The notes: generated by a model from the sequence alone, not told the origin. DNA of 6,929 nt from Anaerovibrio sp. (GCA_016302095.1 JAEDOE010000056.1:1-6929); one strand, 5' to 3'; shown: positions 1 to 6,768, counted from the first letter of the stretch. A program made the numbers and translations.

Positions 1-383
1 GGGATGCCTGCCTTGGCATAGTACTCCTTCATCTTGGACTTGTACTTGATGCGTGGGATGTCCTCGTCATGGAAGCCGCTGGTAATGTTGAAGTCGGTGC
101 GCAGATGGGCATCCCGCTCCAGCCAGTACTCGTTGTTGGACTCCAGCCAGTCAATGCGGCCGTACTTGCTGATGAAGAAGGCAACCGCCTTGTATACCTC
201 GTCGTAGTTTTCCAGGCTGCTGACCTTGTAATACTCGTCCAGGCTGTCCTTCAACTCCTGACGGAGGTTATCATAAGGGCAGTCGCCGATGCCCAGCACC
301 CGGAGGCCGTTGTTCTTCAGCTCGCGGCAGAAATTCCAGTAGTTTTCAGGGAAATTCGGGGAAAGAAATACCACATTTTTCAT
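1..383 (-). CDS. ATP-grasp-type enzyme, N-terminal part (partial, runs off the left edge)
   Basis: The minus strand reads without a stop from an ATG at 383 to the window edge, giving 127 codons of the N-terminus. A GAGGTG ribosome binding site lies at 391-396, 7 nt before the ATG. The protein begins MKNVVFLSPNFPENYW and continues through a Rossmann-like start with GIGD near residues 31-34. Later come SKYGRIDWLESNNEYWLERD and a stretch ending KYKSKMKEYYAKAGIP, which looks like the pre-ATP-grasp domain leading to the first lysine of the ATP-grasp fold. This resembles the biotin carboxylase/CPSase-like ATP-grasp proteins of Firmicutes that ligate a carboxylate to an amine or thiol. The catalytic domain lies outside the window, so the substrate is unknown. 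It is the second gene of a unit with the esterase upstream (44-nt gap), which suggests a shared pathway. Family assignment is from recalled sequence style, not a search. Confidence 0.78.
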   Translation of the reverse strand, partial: MKNVVFLSPNFPENYWNFCRELKNNGLRVLGIGDCPYDNLRQELKDSLDEYYKVSSLENYDEVYKAVAFFISKYGRIDWLESNNEYWLERDAHLRTDFNITSGFHDEDIPRIKYKSKMKEYYAKAGI

Positions 384-427
384 TATATATCACCTCATAA
401 AATTTTGTATGCCGTATATGATTGGGC

Positions 428-1198
428 TTAGATGCCATACATGATGGTAGGGATGGCAAAGGGCAGCTGCCTTTCCCAGCTTGCCTCGCTGTGGTCGCCG
501 TTTGGCACCAGGCGGGTGCTGAGGATAACCCCCTTCTGCATCAGGGCGTTGGCAACCCGGGTAAAATTCGCCGGGGACCAGGGCTCATAGTCGAACTCCT
601 TCATGCCGTAGTCCATGTAAATCACCGTATCAGGCGCCGGGGAGGATGCCTCAATCAGTGCCACCAGGGCATCCGCATCCACATCCATGGTAGGGGAGAA
701 GGAAGCTGCCCGGGAGAAAACCTCGTTGTGGCACAGCACTCCGTAGAGGCTCATCAGCCCCCCCATGGAGCTGCCTCCGATAAAGGTATGCTCCCTGTCT
801 GTCAGGGTGCGGAACCGCTTGTCGATGTAGGGCTTCAGGTTGTGGATGTACCATTGCATGGTTTCCTCTGCCCTGGCCTCATATGGGCCGCCCCATTCGC
901 CGCCGGGATTGTAGTAAAAAGGCGAGTATTCCGAGAGCCTGCCATTGTCAGCGTGGGTGTTGCATTCCAGCGCCACCACGATCAGCGGCGTCTTTGTATA
1001 GTTCAGGTACCTGCCCACGCCCCAGCTCTTGCCGTAGGTGGCGTTGTCATCAAAAAAGACATTCTGACCGTCAAACATGTAGAGCACGGGATAGCGCCTG
1101 GACGGCTGCGAGTCGTAGCCCCGGGGAAGATATATGTAAACTCTGCGTTTTTCCTGCCCTGTGTAGCAGGGATAGGTGAGGGTTCGCTTCTTGATCAT
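428..1198 (-). CDS. Alpha/beta-hydrolase-fold esterase (putative esterase D / IroE-like family)
   Basis: A 256-residue protein with no signal peptide or membrane segment, so probably cytoplasmic. The start ATG at 1198 has an AGGAGGA ribosome binding site at 1205-1211, 6 nt away. An N-terminal beta-rich part (YIYLPRGYD, then YPVLYMFDGQNVF) is typical of the putative-esterase family (PF00756). The nucleophile elbow is GGSSMGG at residues 141-147, giving Ser144 as the nucleophile. His236 in NGDHSEASW is the likely catalytic base, and Asp196 or Glu201 in YMDYGMKEFDY the likely acid. The family includes S-formylglutathione hydrolases, feruloyl and acetylxylan esterases, and enterochelin/trilactone esterases. 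The substrate here cannot be read from the sequence. The stop at 428-430 is 44 nt before the ATP-grasp gene on the same strand, so the two are probably one operon. The gene is divergent from the receiver gene, with a ~200-bp shared upstream region. Confidence 0.9.
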   Translation of the reverse strand: MIKKRTLTYPCYTGQEKRRVYIYLPRGYDSQPSRRYPVLYMFDGQNVFFDDNATYGKSWGVGRYLNYTKTPLIVVALECNTHADNGRLSEYSPFYYNPGGEWGGPYEARAEETMQWYIHNLKPYIDKRFRTLTDREHTFIGGSSMGGLMSLYGVLCHNEVFSRAASFSPTMDVDADALVALIEASSPAPDTVIYMDYGMKEFDYEPWSPANFTRVANALMQKGVILSTRLVPNGDHSEASWERQLPFAIPTIMYGI

Positions 1199-1241
1199 AG
1201 GCAGTCCTCCTGCTTTCAGCTTAGTACAAAAGTCTACTATT

Positions 1242-1270
1242 AGTTTAACACAGCAGTGCTAAAAACACAA
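1242..1270 (-). promoter_or_regulatory. Candidate promoter of the esterase/ATP-grasp unit
   Basis: Read on the minus strand, TTGTGT (1270-1265) is followed after 17 nt by TAAACT (1247-1242), with a TGT extended -10 directly before it. The -35 matches only its TTG core and the -10 matches four of six positions, so the call rests mainly on spacing and the TGN. The predicted start would leave about 35-40 nt of leader before the ATG at 1198. A separate TTGACA on this strand at about 1311-1306 has no convincing -10 at the right distance. Confidence 0.33.
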
Positions 1271-1339
1271 ATATCTGCAGCAAGGTAAAATATATGGATT
1301 TGTCAAAATGTTAATATTGTAAATAATCTTAGTTAGCAG

Positions 1340-1369
1340 GTGACTTTTTGTGAAAGAGTGTGATATAAT
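1340..1369 (+). promoter_or_regulatory. Extended -10 promoter of the receiver/CheX-like operon
   Basis: A perfect TATAAT lies at 1364-1369, directly preceded by TGA (extended -10, TGN). A four-of-six -35, GTGACT at 1340-1345, lies 18 nt upstream. The predicted start falls near 1376, about 15 nt before the ribosome binding site at 1391, which suits the TTG-started gene at 1404. It also argues against the upstream ATG/GTG codons near 1350 as real starts. Confidence 0.65.
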
Positions 1370-1390
1370 TTTAAACATAATAGCTCTTTT

Positions 1391-1397
1391 GGAGGTG
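1391..1397 (+). promoter_or_regulatory. Ribosome binding site that fixes a TTG start
   Basis: GGAGGTG lies 6 nt before the TTG at 1404-1406. No ribosome binding site serves the in-frame codons farther upstream, and the product from this TTG has the normal length of a stand-alone receiver. Confidence 0.8.
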
Positions 1398-1403
1398 CGA
1401 GAT

Positions 1404-1793
1404 TTGGCTGATAAATTAAAGATTCTGATAACTGATGATTCCAAGCTGCTGCGCAAGAAGCTGCGTGCGGAGCTGGAGCAGCTGGACTGCGAGGTGCTGG
1501 AGGCGGAGAATGGCAAAGAGGCCATCATGAAGGACTTGAAGGAGCAGCCTGACGGTGTGATCCTCGATATCGTTATGCCGGAGGTAGGCGGCATTGAGAC
1601 ATTGCAGGTTATCAAGGAAATCAATCCTGACCTGCCTGTTATTATGCTGTCCTCGGCAGGTACATCGCAGAAGCTGAAGGAAACCCTGGAGCTGGGGGCG
1701 CTGGATTTCATTCAGAAGCCTTATACCAGCGAGCAGATTAAGCAGGCCGTGGAGCGAATACGCAGAAAGGTTGAGGAGAATAATGGCAAATAG
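1404..1793 (+). CDS. CheY-like single-domain response regulator
   Basis: A 129-residue cytoplasmic receiver domain with no output domain. It starts with TTG, giving MADKLKILITDDSKLLRKKL. The acidic pocket is Asp11/Asp12 and the phospho-acceptor is Asp55 in VILDIVMPEVGG. The switch residue is Ser84 in IMLSSAG and the conserved lysine is Lys105 in FIQKPY. All catalytic receiver residues are present, so phosphorylation is expected. Stand-alone receivers act through protein contacts, for example with a flagellar motor or a phosphorelay partner. The gene overlaps the next by 11 bp, and that gene carries a CheX/CheC-like region whose known relatives dephosphorylate CheY-P. The pair therefore looks like a signal and its terminator. 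No kinase, receptor or motor gene is in the window, so the input is unknown and the name cheY is not assigned. Confidence 0.9.
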   Translation: MADKLKILITDDSKLLRKKLRAELEQLDCEVLEAENGKEAIMKDLKEQPDGVILDIVMPEVGGIETLQVIKEINPDLPVIMLSSAGTSQKLKETLELGALDFIQKPYTSEQIKQAVERIRRKVEENNGK

Positions 1794-2655
1794 GTATTTT
1801 TCACAATATCTCCTGAATAAGGGCGTCCTGGCGCCTGAGAACGCAGGGGAGATGTTGGCAAAATCCCTCCATGTCACTCCGGATCTTTCCGTGCTTGCCC
1901 TGGAAAAAGGTTTGATAAACTCGGAACAGGCTTTGGAGCTGGCTGAATCTGCCGGCTTTATCAGGGCTGCCCTGGGTAAAAACTACCTGACAGCGCTGCA
2001 GCTTGATGACCTGAAAAAGGCTGTGCCGGAGCGCAGTGCCTGCCTTGGCCAGGTGCTCCTGGATGAGGGGGTTGTAGGGCTGTCCGAGCTGGCAAAGCTG
2101 TTTGAGGAGAGTGCTGTGCCGGAGTGTCATCCTGTGGAGTCTGCCGTGCATGATATGCTGGTGTCGTGGAATGTGGATGAGAATGATTACGGGTATATCA
2201 AGGATTATGTGGAGCTGTTTCTGGGGGCACTGCAGCGTTTCATGAACACGGATGCCCTGATTATTCAGGGGGGCAATAGTGATGGCGTGGATACCACCTA
2301 TCTGACCTATCAGAGCATGGGTGGGGCTTTGCAGCTGACTGTAGGATGCCGCATGAATGGTGATGTGATGCTGTCCATGGCGAAGCGTTTCAGCGGTGAG
2401 GTGCTGACTGAAGTGGATGAGATGGCCATTGACTGTATTGAGGAGTTCTGCAATGTGCTGAACGGCCTGTACATCGTCAACATGTCAGGCAAGAGCCAGG
2501 ACATGGATCTTGATATGCCGCAGACCGTTGAGAACGGGGAGCCTGGCGGTGATAATGTCTTCCAGCTGCGGGTTGAGACGGAGTTTGGCGGTTTTGTGCT
2601 GTATTTATCTATGGACGGCTTTGTTTTTGAGGACAGCAAGCCGCTGCGCTGGTGA
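1783..2655 (+). CDS. CheX/CheC-like phosphatase-domain protein with an N-terminal helical region
   Basis: A 290-residue protein starting at the ATG at 1783, with a GAGGAG ribosome binding site at 1773-1778 inside the receiver gene, so the two are translationally coupled. Residues 1-115 look helical and loosely repetitive: YFSQYLLNKGVLAPENAGEML, LSVLALEKGLINSEQALEL and LGQVLLDEGVVGLSELAKLF share a (F/L)xxxLLxxGxLxxxE pattern. This recalls N-terminal repeats of type II secretion/pilus ATPases, though that is resemblance only. Residues ~135-290 look like a CheX/CheC domain. The key segment is DEMAIDCIEEFCNVLNGLY, with the ExxN pair Glu221 and Asn224 that acts on CheY-P in CheX and CheC. The C-terminus, FGGFVLYLSMDGFVFE, fits the last strands of that fold. 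The likely role is dephosphorylating or binding the adjacent receiver. Phosphatase assignment is moderate and the N-terminal function unknown. Confidence 0.75.
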   Translation: MANRYFSQYLLNKGVLAPENAGEMLAKSLHVTPDLSVLALEKGLINSEQALELAESAGFIRAALGKNYLTALQLDDLKKAVPERSACLGQVLLDEGVVGLSELAKLFEESAVPECHPVESAVHDMLVSWNVDENDYGYIKDYVELFLGALQRFMNTDALIIQGGNSDGVDTTYLTYQSMGGALQLTVGCRMNGDVMLSMAKRFSGEVLTEVDEMAIDCIEEFCNVLNGLYIVNMSGKSQDMDLDMPQTVENGEPGGDNVFQLRVETEFGGFVLYLSMDGFVFEDSKPLRW

Positions 2656-2662
2656 TTTAGAG

Positions 2663-2712
2663 GCAGGGTGGTACGGTGTCTGTGCTGCCCTGCAAAAAAT
2701 ATTTATTTTTTT
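2663..2712 (+). terminator. Rho-independent terminator of the receiver/CheX-like operon
   Basis: A 12-bp stem (GCAGGGTGGTAC at 2663-2674 with GTGCTGCCCTGC at 2682-2693, four G-T wobbles) closes a 7-nt loop. It starts 7 nt after the stop codon. Six A residues then a T-rich tract run to 2712. The A-tract between stem and T-run is atypical, so efficiency is uncertain. It lies directly before the tRNA promoter. Confidence 0.7.
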
Positions 2713-2714
2713 GC

Positions 2715-2743
2715 TTGACATGCTGACGGAAAGATGGTATCAT
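2715..2743 (+). promoter_or_regulatory. Strong sigma-70/sigma-A promoter of tRNA-Ser
   Basis: A perfect TTGACA (2715-2720) is followed after exactly 17 nt by TATCAT (2738-2743, five of six), with TGG as extended -10. The T-rich tail of the preceding terminator gives an AT-rich upstream region. The predicted start near 2750 leaves a ~49-nt leader containing a small hairpin (GTTGCT/AGCGAC, about 2751-2766). Confidence 0.9.
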
Positions 2744-2798
2744 CTATATCGTTGCTGATGAGCGACACAACAGAATAAAATTCTTGTTATTCAAACGT

Positions 2799-2889
2799 GG
2801 AGAGTTGTCCGAGTGGTTGAAGGAGCACGCCTGGAAAGCGTGTGTACGGTGATACTGTACCGAGAGTTCGAATCTCTCACTCTCCGCCA
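2799..2889 (+). tRNA. tRNA-Ser, anticodon GGA
   Basis: A 91-nt class II tRNA including an encoded CCA (2887-2889). The acceptor stem GGAGAGT pairs with ACTCTCC, with G as the discriminator. The anticodon loop CTGGAAA sits between CACGC and GCGTG, giving anticodon GGA, which reads UCC and UCU. A long variable arm (GTACGG/CTGTAC) is typical of serine tRNAs. The T arm is GAGAG-TTCGAAT-CTCTC. A run of seven T follows directly at 2890-2896. A tRNA-Ser also lies a few genes before the SRP RNA gene and dnaX in Bacillus subtilis. Confidence 0.98.
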
Positions 2890-2959
2890 TTTTTTTATTC
2901 ATTTTTAGGTAGCATATGTAGTATATGCCGTTTTGTCTGCTGTCATCCGGCGGCAGGCT

Positions 2960-3102
2960 TCTTTTCAAGGTCGGGCTGCAGTGCCTGGGTCTTGCGCAAG
3001 GCAGTCTCATGAACCTCGTCAGGTCCGGAAGGAAGCAGCGATAAGTGAATCGCTGCCTGTGCCGCGAGGGTGCCTGGGGGCTGTGGTCCGACGTTGAAAA
3101 GA
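2960..3102 (+). ncRNA. ffs: Signal recognition particle RNA (4.5S-like, small bacterial type)
   Basis: The universal SRP RNA apical domain is clear: GTCAGGTCCGGAAGGAAGCA near 3019-3038, preceded by CATGAACCTC and closed by a hairpin ending in GCTGCC and GTGCCGCGAGGGTGCC. This binds Ffh for co-translational targeting of membrane proteins. The ends are set by a closing helix, TCTTTTCAAGGTCGG (2960-2974) with CCGACGTTGAAAAGA (3088-3102), 14 of 15 pairs. That helix continues inward with many G-T pairs. The length is thus about 143 nt, a single hairpin without room for the Alu domain of the ~270-nt Bacillus scRNA. I found no convincing promoter of its own. It may be transcribed with the tRNA, or from a weak site near 2898-2926, where there is also a GCATAT/ATATGC hairpin. 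The exact ends are inferred from pairing. Confidence 0.95.
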
Positions 3103-3115
3103 GCAGGCAGTGTTC

Positions 3116-3144
3116 AGCGGTTCCCGTGAGGGGGCCGCTTTTTT
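3116..3144 (+). terminator. Rho-independent terminator after the SRP RNA
   Basis: A 10-bp stem (AGCGGTTCCC with GGGGGCCGCT, two G-T pairs) is capped by a GTGA tetraloop of GNRA type and followed by six T. It starts 13 nt after the closing helix of the SRP RNA, and dnaX has its own promoter further on. Confidence 0.92.
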
Positions 3145-3213
3145 GCGGTGCGGCTTATGCTGGTATTGGGGGCGGCTCCTGTCAGGGGAACGCTTTTTTT
3201 ATGCCTGGATTTA

Positions 3214-3222
3214 TGTTATAAT
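3214..3222 (+). promoter_or_regulatory. Extended -10 promoter of dnaX
   Basis: TGTTATAAT at 3214-3222 is a perfect extended -10 (TG, one base, TATAAT). The -35 region (about 3193-3199) is only a T-run after CGC, so recognition would depend on the extended -10. The predicted start near 3229 puts the dnaX ribosome binding site about 15 nt downstream. Confidence 0.6.
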
Positions 3223-3243
3223 TATTGTGCTGAATTTGTGTAC

Positions 3244-3250
3244 GGAGGTG
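3244..3250 (+). promoter_or_regulatory. Ribosome binding site that fixes the dnaX GTG start
   Basis: GGAGGTG lies 6 nt before GTG at 3257. The next in-frame ATG (3266) would be 15 nt away, and extension farther upstream would run through the promoter and the SRP terminator. Confidence 0.8.
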
Positions 3251-3256
3251 GCAGCT

Positions 3257-5005
<1,749 letters not shown>

Positions 5006-5016
5006 GAAAATAAAAT

Positions 5017-5045
5017 TTGACGAAGCGGTGTATATTTGTTAGCAT
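5017..5045 (+). promoter_or_regulatory. Promoter of ybaB-recR
   Basis: TTGACG (5017-5022, five of six) is followed after 17 nt by TAGCAT (5040-5045, four of six), preceded by TGT as extended -10. It begins just 12 nt after the dnaX stop and leaves a leader of ~50 nt before ybaB. It lets ybaB and recR be expressed independently of dnaX. Confidence 0.75.
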
Positions 5046-5104
5046 GAAACGAGATTGATTTTTGTATTAAATGATTTTTGCGCTAAATGAAGGGAGCGAT
5101 GTCG

Positions 5105-5437
5105 ATGTTCGGCGGTATGGGCAACATGAATATGAATGGCATGATGAAAAAGGTGCAGAAGATGCAGAAGCAGATGCAGGAAATGCAGGAGCAGCTGAAG
5201 CAGCAGACTATTGAGGCAACTGCCGGGGGCGGCGTGGTAAAGATTACCATGGACGGTGAGAAGCAGGTGAAGGGGATTGTGATTGATCCGGCTGCTGTGG
5301 ACCCGGAGGACGTAGAGATGCTGCAGGATTTGCTGGCGGCTGCCTTCAACGAGGCCACCAAGAAGGTGGATGAGAAGATGGCAAGCGAGATGGGCAAGCT
5401 CACCAGCAGCATGGGGCTGCCTCCGGGAATGTTTTAA
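5105..5437 (+). CDS. ybaB: YbaB/EbfC family nucleoid-associated protein
   Basis: A 110-residue cytoplasmic DNA-binding protein of the YbaB/EbfC family, which forms dimers shaped like tweezers and is nearly always next to recR and dnaX. The N-terminus MFGGMGNMNMNGMMKKVQKMQ is methionine-rich and leads into a long amphipathic helix (about residues 10-37). This is followed by the family core: GGGVVKITMDGEKQVKGIVI, then DPEDVEMLQDLLAAAFNEA. The C-terminus has the usual MGLPPGMF tail. The start at 5105 was chosen because GGGAG at 5092-5096 is 8 nt away. In-frame ATGs at 5099 and 5087 would be 2 nt downstream of, or ahead of, that site. Its stop is 3 nt before recR, so the two are co-transcribed and probably translationally coupled. 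Confidence 0.96.
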   Translation: MFGGMGNMNMNGMMKKVQKMQKQMQEMQEQLKQQTIEATAGGGVVKITMDGEKQVKGIVIDPAAVDPEDVEMLQDLLAAAFNEATKKVDEKMASEMGKLTSSMGLPPGMF

Positions 5438-5440
5438 GCC

Positions 5441-6037
5441 ATGAAGCGTATAGAACCGTTGGCAAAGCTGATTGAGCATTTCAAGGCACTGCCGGGCATA
5501 GGCAGCAAGACAGCAGTGCGGCTGGCGTACCATGTGCTGGATATGGAGCCGGAAAAGGCGCGGGAGCTGGCGGCAGCTATTGTCAATGCAAAGGAAAAAA
5601 TCGGCTATTGCAGTGTCTGCTTTAATCTGAGCGATGAAAATCCCTGCCGCATCTGCCGGGCGGATGGACGGGACAAGTCCGTCATCTGCGTTGTGGAGCA
5701 GCCCCAGGATGTAGATGCCGTGGAGCGCATGAGGGATTTTCATGGGGTGTACCATGTGCTGCACGGGGCACTGTCGCCTTTGGAGGGCGTGGGGCCGGAA
5801 AATCTCCGCATCAAGGAGCTTTTGGCCCGTATGCAGGACGGCGTTGTTAAAGAGGTCATCATGGCCACCAATCCCAACGTGGAGGGGGAGGCTACTGCCA
5901 TGTACATAGCCAGGCTTCTGAAGCCTCTGGGGATCAAGGTGACGCGGATTGCTCACGGTTTGCCGGTGGGCGGCGATTTGGAGTATGCGGATGAGGTTAC
6001 CTTGTCCAGGGCCATGGAGAACCGCATTGAGCTTTAA
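5441..6037 (+). CDS. recR: Recombination mediator protein RecR
   Basis: A 198-residue full-length RecR. With RecO (and RecF) it loads RecA onto SSB-coated gaps during recombinational repair. The helix-hairpin-helix is [18 protein letters not shown] at residues 16-33. The four-cysteine zinc finger is Cys57, Cys60, Cys69 and Cys72 (CSVC...CRIC). A Toprim domain begins at about residue 80 with [16 protein letters not shown] (Glu86), and the segment [14 protein letters not shown] belongs to the same domain. The C-terminus [23 protein letters not shown] is the conserved Walker-B-like and tail region. The gene starts 3 nt after ybaB. There is no good ribosome binding site of its own (GGGA at 5425-5428 is 12 nt away), so re-initiation from ybaB is likely. 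No terminator is obvious directly after the stop. Confidence 0.98.
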   Translation: MKRIEPLAKLIEHFKALPGIGSKTAVRLAYHVLDMEPEKARELAAAIVNAKEKIGYCSVCFNLSDENPCRICRADGRDKSVICVVEQPQDVDAVERMRDFHGVYHVLHGALSPLEGVGPENLRIKELLARMQDGVVKEVIMATNPNVEGEATAMYIARLLKPLGIKVTRIAHGLPVGGDLEYADEVTLSRAMENRIEL

Positions 6038-6052
6038 AATGTGAGTGGTGTG

Positions 6053-6088
6053 CAGTTTACAGTTTACAGTTTACAGTTTACAGTTTAC
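6053..6088 (+). repeat. Five perfect tandem copies of a 7-bp unit (CAGTTTA)
   Basis: CAGTTTA is repeated five times without a mismatch from 6053 to 6087, and a C at 6088 begins a sixth copy. It starts 16 nt after the recR stop and ends 4 bp before the outer arm of the palindromic element. Such a short array can vary in copy number by slippage. No function is visible. Confidence 0.97.
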
Positions 6089-6133
6089 GTCGCGGCAGGG
6101 CACTCCCCTCCTTGAAAACACGCTCTCGCTCTT

Positions 6134-6291
6134 GGGATAACAAACCCCTATATTCATGATTATTTTCGGTCTAAATCCTTGTCTGCGTTGTTGTCGTCGG
6201 TCGGCATGGAACCACCATGCCTTCCTCCTCCGCCTAGCATACAAGGATTTATCCTCGAAACTAATTCATGTCAATAGGGGTTTGTTATCCC
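6134..6291. repeat. Inner long palindrome with 18-bp perfect arms
   Basis: GGGATAACAAACCCCTAT (6134-6151) is an exact reverse complement of 6274-6291. Symmetry continues inward: CATGA-type segments, then AAATCCTTGT (6173-6182) against ACAAGGATTT (6241-6250). At the centre is a 7-bp hairpin GGCATGG-AACCA-CCATGCC (6203-6221). All three pairs share an axis at about 6212, so they form one long interrupted stem. Between them the 6183-6202 arm does not match 6222-6240 well, leaving a large internal loop. Confidence 0.92.
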
Positions 6292-6293
6292 AT

Positions 6294-6360
6294 TGTGCCT
6301 AGCGGTACTAAATTCACGCTTCGTCCTTTGGACTCGCGTATCATTAAGTACCGAGGCACA
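6294..6360. repeat. Side hairpin of the nested element
   Basis: TGTGCCT (6294-6300) pairs with AGGCACA (6354-6360), then CGGTACT (6303-6309) with AGTACCG (6347-6353). The tip has ACGC (6316-6319) with GCGT (6336-6339), and GTCC with GGAC around a TTT loop. A 2-nt bulge (AG, 6301-6302) and a small internal loop interrupt it. It occurs only on the right side of the inner palindrome, making the whole element asymmetric. Confidence 0.88.
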
Positions 6361-6498
6361 AAAAAGGTTTTCAGGGGGGGAGGCCCTGCCGCTTTTGTTC
6401 TGCATGGCTCGTAATTTGCATTTGGTGCTACGGTATTGTTATGGTACTGAAAAAAGTTTTGTGAAGCTGTTGCGTTATGGCTTGATAGAATTTTAAAT

Positions 6499-6504
6499 GG
6501 GAGG
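6499..6504 (+). promoter_or_regulatory. Ribosome binding site that fixes the bofA start
   Basis: GGGAGG lies 7 nt before the ATG at 6512. The in-frame ATG at 6497 overlaps this site and has no site of its own. A TAGAAT at 6486-6491 resembles a -10 but lacks a -35 and is too close, so no promoter is called. Confidence 0.8.
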
Positions 6505-6511
6505 TAGTTGT

Positions 6512-6751
6512 ATGGAAGTAATGGTATCTTTTATTGTAGGCCTGGTTGTGCTTTATGTGATTTTGAAGGTTTTGTCCCTGCCGTTTAAGATTGTCTGGAA
6601 GCTGTTCACCAACAGCCTGGTGGGTGCTATCATGCTCTGGGTGGTAAATCTTTTTGGTGCAGGCATTGAAATCACCTTCTTTAAGGCTTTAATTGCAGGT
6701 GTTTTCGGTATTCCTGGCGTTATTGTAATCCTGCTGGCACATTTTTTATAA
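6512..6751 (+). CDS. bofA: BofA-like small membrane protein (pro-sigma-K processing inhibitor family)
   Basis: A 79-residue, strongly hydrophobic protein. The first membrane segment is at about residues 5-24 and is followed by a basic stretch (LPFKIVWKLF). A second hydrophobic run, NSLVGAIMLWVVNLFG, is at 34-49. A third at about 58-77 contains GIPGVIVILLAHFL. The NSLVGA, N-L-x-G and GIPGV motifs are hallmarks of BofA, which in spore-formers holds the SpoIVFB protease inactive in the forespore outer membrane until sigma-K is needed. Position supports the call: recR is upstream and probable rRNA promoters downstream, as in Bacillus subtilis. The leader 6393-6511 contains no clear promoter, so its transcription start is unknown. 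It may be read through the palindromic element from recR. The sequence does not show whether this organism sporulates. Confidence 0.87.
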   Translation: MEVMVSFIVGLVVLYVILKVLSLPFKIVWKLFTNSLVGAIMLWVVNLFGAGIEITFFKALIAGVFGIPGVIVILLAHFL

Positions 6752-6768
6752 AATTTTTCAAAAAAGTG

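Larger units (their letters stand above)
6092..6392. mobile_element. ~300-bp nested palindromic element (MITE-like or structured-RNA repeat)
   Basis: The element is bounded by an imperfect inverted repeat. The left arm (6092-6119) begins GCGGCAGGGC and ends TTGAAAAC. The right arm (6367-6392) begins GTTTTCAGGG and ends GCCCTGCCGC. Inside lie a long palindrome (6134-6291) and a side hairpin (6294-6360), so a single strand could fold as a three-way branched structure. No transposase and no credible protein is encoded, and I see no clear target-site duplication. It occupies the place where Bacillus subtilis has yaaL, between recR and bofA. The features fit a miniature inverted-repeat element or an intergenic structured repeat. 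Presence elsewhere in the genome cannot be judged from this window. It is not a simple terminator, since no T-run follows the stems on the plus strand. Confidence 0.7.

Noticed and set aside
422..1243. A 273-codon plus-strand open frame over the esterase
   Set aside because: It is the shadow of the minus-strand gene. It has no recognisable motifs, whereas the minus strand has the esterase elbow and a strong ribosome binding site.
2744..3010. An 88-codon open frame on the minus strand
   Set aside because: It runs antisense through tRNA-Ser and into the SRP RNA. Its residues are simply the reverse of the tRNA, a common artefact.
3110..3256. Upstream extension of dnaX
   Set aside because: The frame is open back to the SRP terminator, but that stretch includes the terminator and the dnaX promoter. 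The ribosome binding site at 3244-3250 points to GTG 3257.
5039..5956. A long minus-strand open frame over ybaB and recR
   Set aside because: It is His/Leu-rich antisense of two well-established genes, with no ribosome binding site.
6486..6491. TAGAAT as a -10 for bofA
   Set aside because: There is no -35 at 16-19 nt, and the implied start would fall at the ribosome binding site.
6293..6496. A 67-codon open frame within and beyond the palindromic element
   Set aside because: It starts inside a hairpin arm, has no ribosome binding site, and most of its length is the inverted-repeat sequence. Its composition is unlike the neighbouring proteins.
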